Under the pieces are notes generated by a model. The model was not told the DNA's origin and did no database searches. It saw nothing but the letters and a program-made list of their open reading frames with translations. Below are positions 14,905 through 22,871 of a stretch of DNA of 64,000 bases, piece after piece. This stretch comes from Streptomyces sp. MMG1533 (GTDB taxonomy: Bacteria > Actinomycetota > Actinomycetes > Streptomycetales > Streptomycetaceae): positions 124,001 to 188,000 of the forward strand of contig NZ_LGDG01000225.1 in NCBI RefSeq assembly GCF_001279775.1, read 5' to 3'. The position numbers and the translations under genes were made by a program. The first letter of the stretch is position 1; each line of letters starts with the position of its first letter.

Positions 14905-14919
14905 ACGAAACGGTTTCGT
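14905..14919. promoter_or_regulatory. Palindromic operator 1 upstream of the MFS gene
   Basis: ACGAAAC-G-GTTTCGT, a perfect 7-1-7 inverted repeat 46 bp before the MFS ATG. The core GAAACSGTTTC type is common for TetR-family regulators. Confidence 0.7.
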
Positions 14920-14943
14920 ACACGTCGAGGCTAGACCACTTTC

Positions 14944-14965
14944 AGCGAAACGGCAACGTTTCGCT
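14944..14965. promoter_or_regulatory. Palindromic operator 2 upstream of the MFS gene
   Basis: AGCGAAACG-GCAA-CGTTTCGCT, a perfect 9-4-9 inverted repeat, about 42 bp (four helical turns) from operator 1 centre to centre. It could also act on the divergent SRPBCC gene. Confidence 0.7.
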
Positions 14966-15094
14966 GGAGGGTCCGACGCGGCTCATCGAGCGGCCGCGGT
15001 CCGTCGGCGGGATCGTGGAGGCGTGTGGTCCCAGCCGGTCCGCCACGTCGCACGGACGACGCCGGACGACCCCTCACCGAAGGAGTGATCCACC

Positions 15095-15625
15095 ATGTCC
15101 GCCGACCTCACCGGCACCTGTCTGACCCTGGACGACGGCCGCTCTGCCATCTGCTTCAGCCGCGTCTACGATCATCCCGTCGACCGCGTCTGGCAGTTCG
15201 TGACCGACGCCGACGAGCTCGCCCACTGGTTCCCCGCCCGCGCCGAGATCGAACTGCACCCCGGCGGCACGATCACGTTCGGCGGTGACCCGAACCTGGA
15301 GGACTCGACCGGCCGGGTGATCGTCGCGGATCCGCCCCGGCACCTGTCCTTCGAGTGGGGCGGCGACGAACTGCATTTCGACCTGGAGCCGCTGGACGAC
15401 CGGCGCGCACGCTTCACGCTCACCAACGTCCTGACCACCGAGGACACCGCCGCCCGCAACGGCGCCGGCTGGGAGGTGTGCCTGGCCGCGCTGGACGCGT
15501 GGACCCGCGGCGAGAACACCGACGGGCCGCACGCGGGGGCCGACGCGTCCTGGCGGGAGTTCTACGACGGGTACGTCCGGGCCGGCGTCCCCTCCGGCGC
15601 CCCCGTCCCCGGCCTCGACGCCTGA
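15095..15625 (+). CDS. SRPBCC/AHSA1-domain protein
   Basis: A 176-residue START-like protein. CFSRVYDHPVDRVWQFVTDA then LAHWFPARAEIELHPGGTIT and STGRVIVADPPRHLSFEWGG are the classic AHSA1 (Aha1-C-terminal-like) motifs, which form a hydrophobic ligand pocket. The ligand and role are unknown. GAAGGAGTGATCCACC before the ATG is a strong ribosome site. It is divergent from the MFS pump across the two operators and convergent with the NHLP transporter (12 bp between stops). Confidence 0.85.
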   Translation: MSADLTGTCLTLDDGRSAICFSRVYDHPVDRVWQFVTDADELAHWFPARAEIELHPGGTITFGGDPNLEDSTGRVIVADPPRHLSFEWGGDELHFDLEPLDDRRARFTLTNVLTTEDTAARNGAGWEVCLAALDAWTRGENTDGPHAGADASWREFYDGYVRAGVPSGAPVPGLDA

Positions 15626-15637
15626 CTTGTCGACCCC

Positions 15638-18451
15638 TCAGGCCATCTGGCGCCGCACCAGCTCGTGCAGCCGGCCGCCCGTGTCCGCGAGGAGCTGCGC
15701 GGGCGGGCCCTGCTGGGCGACCTTGCCGTCCTCCATGACGATCACACGGTCCGCGTCCAGCACCGTCGACAGGCGGTGCGCGATGACGATCCGGGTGGCG
15801 TTGAGGGCCTTGGTGCTCTCGATGACCGTGCGTTGCGTCTCGTTGTCGAGGGCGCTGGTCGCCTCGTCGAAGAAGAGGATGCGCGGCCGGCGGATCAACG
15901 CCTGGGCGATCATGAGGCGTTGGCGCTGGCCGCCGGAGACCGCGCCGCTGCCCGAGACGATGGTGTGCAGGCCCATCGGCATCCGCTTGATGTCCTCGGC
16001 GAGCCCCGCCATCTCGGCCGCCGCCAGCGCCTCCTCGGGCGTGTACGGCTCGGTGCCGCAGATGACGTCCAGGATGGAGCCGGTGAACGGTTGAGCGTGC
16101 TGGAGCACCACCCCGCACTGCCGGCGTACGGCGGACTGGTCGAGGGCGGCCAGGTCCTGACCGTCGTACAGCACACTGCCCGAGACCGGCCGGTCGAAGC
16201 CGATCAGCAGCCTGAGCAGGGTCGACTTGCCGCAGCCGCTCGGGCCGACGATCGCCACGAACTCGCCCGGCCGTACGTCGAACGAGACGTCGTCCAGGAC
16301 CAGCGGACCGTCGTCCGAGTAGCGGAAGGAGAGCCGCCGTGCCTCGATCCCGCCGGACAGCGGGCCGGGGCGGGTGCTGGCCGTGCGCACCTCGGGCGTG
16401 GCGTCCAGCACCGGCCTGATCTCCTCGAACAGCGGCAGCGCGGCCACCACCGAGACGAAGGAGCCGGTCAGCTGGGTGACCGCCGTCAGCAGCATCGTCA
16501 CCGAGGTGTTGAAGGTGAGGAACGCGGCGGCCGACATGGCCCCGCGCGCCGGACCCGCCAGCAGCATGAACATCACCAGGGTGCACAGCGGCAGGTAGAC
16601 CGCGCCCATCACCGTGGTCAGGTTCTTGATGCGGCCGACCTTCTGCTGGAGCTCTCGGCTGCGCGCGAACTCGGAGGCCCAGGCCGCGTAGGCGTAGTTC
16701 TCGGCCGCCGCGACCCTGAGCTTCGGCAGGCCGCGCAGGGTCTGGAAGGCCTGGTTGTTCAGCTTGTTGCCGAGCACCACGAGCCGCCGCTGCCAGCGCA
16801 CCTGCCACAGCCCCAGCCCCAGGAACACCGCGGCGATGACGACGAGCATGCCGATCGCCGCCAGTGCCATCGAGGCGCTGTACCAGAAGAGGAGTCCCAG
16901 GTTCATCGCGCCCACGGTCACCGACTGGGCGACCACCGGGCCGATGCCCGCCATCATCTTGCGGATCGCGCTGATGCCCATCGCGGCGCTCGCCAGCTCG
17001 CCGGTCGAGCGCTCGGTGAAGAACTTGGTCGGCAGTCTCAACAGCCGGTCCCAGACCGCCGGTTGGAGCGTCGACTCGATCCGGCCCTCCAGGCGGAGGA
17101 TGGTCAGGTTCTGCATCAGCATGAAGGCCGCCGCCACCACGCTGCTGATCATCACGGCCAGACAGACCTGCACGATCAGGTGGGTCTGCGCCTTCGGCAC
17201 GAACTCGCCCAGCACCTTGCCGGTGGCGATCGGCACCAGCGCCCCGATGGCCACCGTCACCAGACCACTGATCAGGAGGTTCGTCAGGTCGCCGCCCGTG
17301 CCGCGCATGCTGAAGCGAAGCAGCCCCAGCGGGCTGAGCCGGCGGTCGGGCAACGGACGGTAGAACATCACCGCGCGCGGCTCGAACTCCTCCGCGTTGG
17401 CTTTCTCGATCGGTGTCTCACGTCCGGTCGCCGGGTGCACGGACACATAGCCGCCGCGCCGCCACAGCAACGCGACCGGCGCACCCGACAGGGCCCGGTG
17501 GCCCACCAGCGGACCCACGTTGTCCCGCCACCAGCGGCCGTCCAGCCGTACCGCCCGGGTCCGCACCCGGGAGGCCAGCGCGATCCGCTCGACGGGATCG
17601 AGGCGGTCGCTCTCGGTGCCGGACTGCGCGGGCTCGGCAAGGGGGATCCCGGCCGCCCGGGCGACCAGCTTGCAGGCGGCGTAACTGGCGTCCGCGTCGG
17701 CGGCCGTGGTGCGCTTCGACGACTTGCCGATGGACGCCAGCAGCGTCCGGTCGGCCTGGGCGCGGACCGCCTCACCGGCCTTGATGCCGGCGGCCGTCCG
17801 CGTCTCGTGCGTGTGCTCCAGCTGCTCGATCCACCGGTCCAGCGTGGTCAGCAGCCGGTACTGCTGGTCGACCATGCTCTGCCACACGGCCGGGTCCATC
17901 AGAAGGTCGGCCGCCGCCTCCGCGCCGTACAGCGAGCCGTACTGCACGCTGCCCGGCGGGACCTGCATCCAGAACACGTCGTCGTCGGTGGGCGCGGCCG
18001 CCCGTTCGGTCGCCATCGGCGCCTGGAAGAGGATGGACAGACTGCGGCCGACGCCCAGGGCGAGGGCGTACTCCAGCGGGCTCGTCGTCGGCGGCACGTA
18101 CTGGGGGTTGCCGTACTCGTCGTAGGACCACGTCTGGGTGTCCGCGGGCTGGTACAGCTCGCGCAGGTTGATCCGACGCACCGCGCAGTCCCTGAGCGGG
18201 CGGGCGACCAGGGTGTGCTGGGGCCCCGCGACCGGGCCGAGCAGCAGCGAGCCCGCCTCCAGACGGCCGAGGTGGTGCCAGTGGCCCTGCGCTTCGGCGT
18301 CGACCGCGAACAGGTCCACGGCCCCCGCCGCGACCAGCCACAGCACCTGCGGTCCCTCCAGATCGATGCGGCTGAGGCCGACGCAGTCGATCGGCGTGCC
18401 CATCGACCCGAGCGCCCCCAGAACGAGGTCTCCCTCGTGTGCGGTCGTCAT
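15638..18451 (-). CDS. NHLP bacteriocin export ABC transporter, permease/ATPase subunit (no peptidase)
   Basis: A 937-residue half-transporter. The first ~390 residues are a soluble region (cNMP-like VGLSRIDLEGPQVLWLVAAG, later PATGRETPIEKANAEEFEPR). A six-helix ABC exporter domain follows (about 400-690). The ATPase has Walker A GPSGCGKSTLL, signature VSGGQRQRLMIAQAL and Walker B ILFFDEATSALDNE. This layout is that of the NHLM/NHLP-system second ABC subunit, which pairs with a C39-peptidase ABC protein and an HlyD adaptor to cleave and export double-glycine peptides. The ATG is 1 bp past the stop of the preceding gene, so the two are coupled. The protein acts in the inner membrane. Confidence 0.9.
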   Translation of the reverse strand: MTTAHEGDLVLGALGSMGTPIDCVGLSRIDLEGPQVLWLVAAGAVDLFAVDAEAQGHWHHLGRLEAGSLLLGPVAGPQHTLVARPLRDCAVRRINLRELYQPADTQTWSYDEYGNPQYVPPTTSPLEYALALGVGRSLSILFQAPMATERAAAPTDDDVFWMQVPPGSVQYGSLYGAEAAADLLMDPAVWQSMVDQQYRLLTTLDRWIEQLEHTHETRTAAGIKAGEAVRAQADRTLLASIGKSSKRTTAADADASYAACKLVARAAGIPLAEPAQSGTESDRLDPVERIALASRVRTRAVRLDGRWWRDNVGPLVGHRALSGAPVALLWRRGGYVSVHPATGRETPIEKANAEEFEPRAVMFYRPLPDRRLSPLGLLRFSMRGTGGDLTNLLISGLVTVAIGALVPIATGKVLGEFVPKAQTHLIVQVCLAVMISSVVAAAFMLMQNLTILRLEGRIESTLQPAVWDRLLRLPTKFFTERSTGELASAAMGISAIRKMMAGIGPVVAQSVTVGAMNLGLLFWYSASMALAAIGMLVVIAAVFLGLGLWQVRWQRRLVVLGNKLNNQAFQTLRGLPKLRVAAAENYAYAAWASEFARSRELQQKVGRIKNLTTVMGAVYLPLCTLVMFMLLAGPARGAMSAAAFLTFNTSVTMLLTAVTQLTGSFVSVVAALPLFEEIRPVLDATPEVRTASTRPGPLSGGIEARRLSFRYSDDGPLVLDDVSFDVRPGEFVAIVGPSGCGKSTLLRLLIGFDRPVSGSVLYDGQDLAALDQSAVRRQCGVVLQHAQPFTGSILDVICGTEPYTPEEALAAAEMAGLAEDIKRMPMGLHTIVSGSGAVSGGQRQRLMIAQALIRRPRILFFDEATSALDNETQRTVIESTKALNATRIVIAHRLSTVLDADRVIVMEDGKVAQQGPPAQLLADTGGRLHELVRRQMA

Positions 18452-18452
18452 C

Positions 18453-20678
18453 TCACCGCTCCCTGACCAGCTCGGCGTACGCGCCACCGCGCGCCACCAG
18501 CTCCTCGTGCCGTCCGCGTTCCACGATCGTGCCGTGCTGGAGTACGACGATCTCGTCGCTGTCGCGCACGGTGCTGAGGCGGTGTGCGATCACCACACAG
18601 GCGCAGCCGCGCTTGCGCAGGTTGTCCATGACCACCAGCTCGGTCTCGGCGTCCAGCGCGCTGGTGACCTCGTCGAGGACCAGGATGCTGGGCCTGCGCA
18701 CCAACGCCCGGGCGATCTCCAGGCGTTGGCGCTGCCCGCCGGAGAAGTTGCGGCCGTCCTGCTCGACCCTGCTGTGGATGCCGCCGGGGCGGCGCATCAC
18801 GACGTCGTAGAGAGCGGAGTCCCGCAGCGCGTCCACCACGGCGTCGTCGGGGATCGACGGGTCCCACAACGCCACGTTGTCGCGGACCGAGCCCTCGAAG
18901 AGGAAGACGTCCTGGTCGACGAAGGAGACGGACGCGGCCAGAGCCCCGCGCGCAATGTCGTCGATGCGCCGGCCGTCGATACGGATCACGCCCTCCCAGG
19001 GCGCGTACAGGCCGGATATCAGGCGGGACACCGTGGACTTGCCGCTGCCGGAGCCGCCGACCAGGGCGACCTGCCTGCCCGGGCCGACGGTCAGGTCGAA
19101 GCCGGAGAGCAGGGGCTTGTCGAGCGGGTTGTAGCCGAAGGTGATGTTCTGCAGCTCGACATGGCCCTGCAGACGGCGCGTGGAGTCGCCGGCGCCGGGG
19201 CGGCCGTAGAGCGGGTCGGCCTGGAAGTTCTCCACGTCCTTCAGCCGGGCCACGTCGGCCGCGAAGTCCTGGATGCGGCTCGCGACGCCGTTCAGGCGGG
19301 TGATCGGGGCGGTGAAGCGGGTGACCAGCGCCTGGAAGGCGACCAGCAGGCCGACCGAGATGCCGCCCTCCACGGCCCGCATCCCGCCGATCCACAGGAT
19401 CAGCGCGCTGTTCAACGAGGCGAGCGTCGGCGCGACCACGCCCAGCCAGGCGCTCGGCACCCCGAGCCGCTGCTGCTCCTCCAGGGTGGTGGCGTGCTGC
19501 CCGGCCCACTTGCGGAAGTAGCCGTCCTCGCCGCCGGTCGCCTTCATCGTCTCGATCAACTGAAGGCCGGAGTAAGCCGTGTTGGTGAGCCGGGCGCTGT
19601 CGGCGCGCAGCTTCGCCGTACGGGTGGCGCGCAGCCGGATGACGACCCGCATGGCGACCACGTTGAACAGCGCCACGCCGATGCCGACGTAGGTGAGTTG
19701 CGGGTCGTACGTGTAGAGCAGCACCGCGTAGAGGACGACGACCACGGCGTCCACGCCCGCCGCCGCGAGGTCGCGGGCCAGTGTCTCGGCCACGGCGTCG
19801 TTGGACTGGAGGCGCTGCACCAGGTCGGCCGGGCTGCGCTGGGAGAAGAAGGTGACCGGCAGCCGCAGCAGATGGCGCAGGAAACGGGCGCTGGAGAGGG
19901 TGGAGGAGATGATGCGGCCGTGCAGCAGGTTCGCCTGCTGCAGCCAGGTCAGCACGAGCGTGAGCAGCACGGACGCGCCCATCGACGCGAACAGCACGCC
20001 GAGCAGGGAGGTCTGGCCCCCGATCAGGAACATGTCGATGTAGGTGCGGCTCAGCGCCGGTACGGCCGCGCCGACCACCACCAGCAGCAGGCTCGCCAGC
20101 ACCGCCGCCGGCATGGTGCCCGCGGTGCCGCGCAGCCGGGCCGGCATCGCGCCCAGCACACCGGGCTTGCGTCCGCCCCTGGTGAAGCCCTCGCCGGGCT
20201 CCATGACCAGGACGACGCCGGTGAAGCTGCCGTCGAAGTCCTCCATCGGCACGAAACGGCGGCCCTTGCCGGGGTCGTTGATGTACACCCCGCGGCGGCC
20301 GAAGCGGCGCCCCATGCCGTCGTAGACGACGTAGTGGTTGAACTCCCAGAACAGCACGGCCGGCGTCCGCACCTCGGCGAGAGCGGCCGTGTCCATCTGC
20401 ATGCCCTTGGCGGTCAGGCCGTAACTGCGGGCCGCCTTCAGCAGGTTGCTGGCCCGCGAGCCGTCCCGGGAGACACCGCAGGCGATGCGCAGCTCCTCCA
20501 GCGGAACGTGCTTGCCGTAGTGGCCGAGCACCATGGCCAGGGAGGCGGCGCCGCACTCGACCGCCTCCATCTGGAGCACGGTGGGCGTACGGACCGTCTT
20601 GACCTTGCCCGTGGGAACGGGGCGTCGCTTGGGCGGGGCGGCCCTGCGCCTGCTTCTGGTGTCCTGGGCGGCACTCAC
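18453..20678 (-). CDS. NHLP export ABC transporter with C39 peptidase domain
   Basis: A 741-residue processing exporter. The N-terminal C39 domain shows the catalytic Cys in VLQMEAVECGAASLAMVLGH, the His in EFNHYVVYDGMG and the Asp in VYINDPGKGRRF. This domain cuts leader peptides after Gly-Gly. Six membrane helices follow, then an ATPase with GGSGSGKSTVSRLISG, FSGGQRQRLEIARALV and SILVLDEVTSALDAE. The GTG start overlaps the stop of the HlyD gene as GTGA (20675-20678), which fixes the start against a much longer open frame that is antisense noise. Its natural substrate here is the double-glycine peptide at 21602-21817. Confidence 0.92.
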   Translation of the reverse strand: MSAAQDTRSRRRAAPPKRRPVPTGKVKTVRTPTVLQMEAVECGAASLAMVLGHYGKHVPLEELRIACGVSRDGSRASNLLKAARSYGLTAKGMQMDTAALAEVRTPAVLFWEFNHYVVYDGMGRRFGRRGVYINDPGKGRRFVPMEDFDGSFTGVVLVMEPGEGFTRGGRKPGVLGAMPARLRGTAGTMPAAVLASLLLVVVGAAVPALSRTYIDMFLIGGQTSLLGVLFASMGASVLLTLVLTWLQQANLLHGRIISSTLSSARFLRHLLRLPVTFFSQRSPADLVQRLQSNDAVAETLARDLAAAGVDAVVVVLYAVLLYTYDPQLTYVGIGVALFNVVAMRVVIRLRATRTAKLRADSARLTNTAYSGLQLIETMKATGGEDGYFRKWAGQHATTLEEQQRLGVPSAWLGVVAPTLASLNSALILWIGGMRAVEGGISVGLLVAFQALVTRFTAPITRLNGVASRIQDFAADVARLKDVENFQADPLYGRPGAGDSTRRLQGHVELQNITFGYNPLDKPLLSGFDLTVGPGRQVALVGGSGSGKSTVSRLISGLYAPWEGVIRIDGRRIDDIARGALAASVSFVDQDVFLFEGSVRDNVALWDPSIPDDAVVDALRDSALYDVVMRRPGGIHSRVEQDGRNFSGGQRQRLEIARALVRRPSILVLDEVTSALDAETELVVMDNLRKRGCACVVIAHRLSTVRDSDEIVVLQHGTIVERGRHEELVARGGAYAELVRER

Positions 20679-21481
20679 GGCAGCAGCCAATCGACGGGAC
20701 GCTCGTCGGCCAGCCGGATCGAACCACTGGCCGTCGTCATGGAGGTGAGGGAGAACGGTGGCCCGTCCGCGGACGACCACTTGTAGCCGCTCTTCGTACC
20801 GGACGACTTGTCCAGCTTGACCAGCACGGCCACCGGCCGGCCGTCCTTGGTGAACTGCTCGCCGAGCTGGCTGTCCCCGAGGAACGCGCCGATCTGCTGG
20901 GCCGACTGGGCGGAGCGGTCCACCGTCTTCACATGGCCGCGCAGCACGCCGTACTCCTGCGTGGGCACCGAGGAGACGGTCAGGTCCACGGCGGCGTTCG
21001 CGGGAATGGAGGCCGCGTTCTCGGCGGGGACGTACACCGTCGCGTACAGCGGGTCGGTGGCGCGGGCGACCTTCTCCACGGCGGCGACGTTCGCGCCGGT
21101 CTGGATGATCTGGCCGATGGTGGCGGCGAGCGCCGTGACCCGGCCCGCGGCGACGGTGCGGACGACGGTGTCGCCCTCGGCCGTACGGACCTTCAGGACG
21201 GGGGAGTCGGCGGGCAGCCGCTCGCCCTGCTCGGCGACGACCGCGGTGACCTGACCGGCCACCGGGCTCTGCAGGATGTAACTGCCCTCGCCGTGGGTGA
21301 GGATCGCGGGAGCGCTGACCGTTGAGGCCACCGAGCCGGTCACCGCCCACACGGACGCGGCGGCCATCACGGCCACGGTCACGGAGAGGACGAGCCAGCC
21401 CTGAGGGCGGGCGAAGCGCACCGGAAGGTCGAGCTCCTCCGGCGACTGGAGCTTGGCGAGGGCCTGTTGGCGGAACTGCAC
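20675..21481 (-). CDS. HlyD-family adaptor of the NHLP export system
   Basis: A 268-residue membrane-fusion protein. One transmembrane helix (WLVLSVTVAVMAAASVWAVT, about residues 29-48) follows a short cytosolic N-terminus starting FRQQALAKLQSPEELD, a stretch typical of NHLM/NHLP secretion proteins. Two lipoyl-like halves follow (GSYILQSPVAGQVTAVVAEQ and DTVVRTVAAGRVTALAATIG). The GTG start has GAGGGAAGTTCC upstream, nearly the same leader as the precursor gene. It is separated from the precursor gene by 120 bp holding a strong hairpin, and overlaps the peptidase-ABC gene. Confidence 0.9.
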   Translation of the reverse strand: MQFRQQALAKLQSPEELDLPVRFARPQGWLVLSVTVAVMAAASVWAVTGSVASTVSAPAILTHGEGSYILQSPVAGQVTAVVAEQGERLPADSPVLKVRTAEGDTVVRTVAAGRVTALAATIGQIIQTGANVAAVEKVARATDPLYATVYVPAENAASIPANAAVDLTVSSVPTQEYGVLRGHVKTVDRSAQSAQQIGAFLGDSQLGEQFTKDGRPVAVLVKLDKSSGTKSGYKWSSADGPPFSLTSMTTASGSIRLADERPVDWLLP

Positions 21482-21552
21482 GGAACTTCCCTCACCTGCG
21501 AACGAGTAAGGACCGGCTCGCGTGAGCCGGCTGGTCTACGACAACCGAGAGC

Positions 21553-21577
21553 CCCGGAGCCGCAGTACGGCTCCGGG
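21553..21577 (-). terminator. Attenuating hairpin between the precursor peptide and its export genes
   Basis: CCCGGAGCCG-CAGTA-CGGCTCCGGG, a perfect 10-bp stem, 24 bp after the precursor stop and 71 bp before the HlyD start on the transcribed strand. It probably stops most transcripts after the peptide gene so that peptide mRNA exceeds exporter mRNA. Confidence 0.7.
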
Positions 21578-21601
21578 ACTCGAAGATCACAAAAGGTGCG
21601 A

Positions 21602-21817
21602 TCAGATACCGGCGACCAGGCTGGTGACCGGGGCGGTGTTCAGGCCGGTGACACCCTCAACCGTGCCGACAGCCGTGTTGACCAGGCCGGAAACCGGGGC
21701 GATGCCGTCCACCAGGCCGGTGACGGTGCCGAGGGCGTTCACGGACAGGCCGCCGGAGACGTTGTCGAGCTCGGCGTCGGAGATCTCAACGGTCTCAACC
21801 TGGGGGGTGGAGTTCAT
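21602..21817 (-). CDS. Double-glycine leader precursor peptide of the NHLP locus
   Basis: A 71-residue peptide. Residues 1-23 are an acidic leader ending VEISDAELDNVSGG, the textbook double-glycine processing site. The 48-residue core (24-71) is hydrophobic, has no Cys, no aromatic residues and one Asp plus one Glu. It falls into two similar halves, LGTVTGLVDGIAPVSGLVNT and VGTVEGVTGLNTAPVTSLVA, with GxxxG units GTVTG, GLVDG and GTVEG. The ATG at 21817 has GAAGGGAAG upstream; an ATG six codons earlier lacks a site. With no Cys, no lanthionine ring can form. GxxxG-rich cores are known from two-peptide bacteriocins, so a membrane-inserting helix is plausible. Its function is unknown. Confidence 0.85.
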   Translation of the reverse strand: MNSTPQVETVEISDAELDNVSGGLSVNALGTVTGLVDGIAPVSGLVNTAVGTVEGVTGLNTAPVTSLVAGI

Positions 21818-22271
21818 GATGGAACTTCCCTTCATATGGGTATTTCACAAGGGGGGAGCGGCCCCCTCTGGGGACAGACGGACGGCCGCGACCGCAGGCG
21901 CCGGGCGCCCGTTTCCGAGAAGCCCTTGGCGGCTCCTGCGGTGCGATGGATCAAAGCACGCTGCGGGTCCGGGCATCCAATCAACCACCCGTCCCACCAG
22001 GGCACTTGTGCCGCAGGAGTACCCATCCGTGCAGGAGTGGGCACTGCTTGGCGGCGACTTCTTCACACATGGCACAGCTGTGTGCCAGTACGGGCCGCCG
22101 CCCCCGCCCTCGCGAATCCGACACTCCGCGCCAATGGCGTGAGGTGCGCCGTGGCTTGTGCAGATCCTTCGTGTGCAGTGACCTCGTTGGGCATTCGATG
22201 TGCAGATTCCCGGGAGCAAGGATTCGGTCCGGTGTTCGCGACGGAACGTCGCCGACCGATTGCCGAACGTG
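21818..22271. other. Upstream region of the precursor gene, no gene seen
   Basis: Open frames here are shadows without ribosome sites. The stretch contains GGCACA-GCTG-TGTGCC (22071-22086), an inverted repeat that could be an operator, and should contain the promoter for the peptide-export operon. No -35/-10 pair could be assigned with confidence. Confidence 0.4.
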
Positions 22272-22685
22272 TCAGCCCAGTAGTGCGTAGACCGTGCTCG
22301 CTCGTGACGCGATCTGCCCGGACTGCGCGTCGGTCATCGTGATGTCGGCGAACGCCATCCGGCGGCCCAGCTTGGTGACGACCGCTTCGATCAGGACATC
22401 CGAACCGGTCACCGCCCGTTGGAAGGACGTGGACTGCTGCACCGTCGTCATCGGCCCGTAGGTGCCCCGGGCGGCCGACACGGCGATCACGGTCGCGGTG
22501 TCGGCGGCGGCCATCAGGGCCTACCCGGACAGCCCGCCGCCCTCCCGGGACAACCGCTCCGACCAGGGCAGACGCAGTCTCGCGCGGTCCTCTCCCAACG
22601 CCTCCACGCGCAGCCCCAGTTCGAGGACCCAGGGGGCGAAGTCGTCGGCGAGGATCTTGTCGGCTTCGGTCGTGGTCATCGTCAT
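22272..22685 (-). pseudogene. PaaI-type hotdog thioesterase broken by one in-frame TAG
   Basis: The frame starts MTMTTTEADKILADDFAPWV and reads through LSREGGGLSG, then TAG at 22521-22523, then continues in the same frame as ALMAAADTATVIAVSA and ends SRASTVYALLG. In the PaaI/YdiI-type family this joint is G-G-x-x-x-G-x-A-L-x-A-x-x-D, so one sense codon, probably CAG (Gln), has become TAG. Everything else looks intact over about 138 codons, with no second lesion, so the mutation is recent or the TAG is read through. Such enzymes hydrolyse acyl-CoA esters. The downstream half could be restarted at its ATG (22514) but would lack the catalytic helix start. Confidence 0.8.
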
Positions 22686-22871
22686 ATGGGGGATTGTTCC
22701 CCGCACCGGGCCGCCGGGTGCGAGCCGTGGCCGATTCGGTGTTTCACGCGGGGCGCACGGAAACGGAATTGAACGCCCCGTGCGCACCGTGCGTACCCAC
22801 TGCCATCCAGGCGCCCTTAACAACTGCCGGACATCGGCAGCAGACTCCGGTCCCTCAGGAGGTCGAGAAGT

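Noticed and set aside
15665..18466. A 933-codon plus-strand open frame opposite the NHLP ABC transporter
   Set aside because: Composition is His/Arg/Gln-rich shadow of the real gene; no recognisable fold or ribosome site.
20679..21350. N-terminal extension of the peptidase-ABC frame
   Set aside because: It lies across the HlyD gene in another frame. The GTGA overlap at 20675-20678 and the C39 domain start give the true beginning.
21836..22219. Cys-containing small frames upstream of the precursor as a second peptide
   Set aside because: No ribosome site, no double-glycine leader, and the frames differ in every reading; likely noise.
22272..22514. Downstream part of the thioesterase as a separate 80-residue gene
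   Set aside because: It is in the same frame as the upstream part, with only a TAG between, and completes one family domain; it is better seen as one broken gene.
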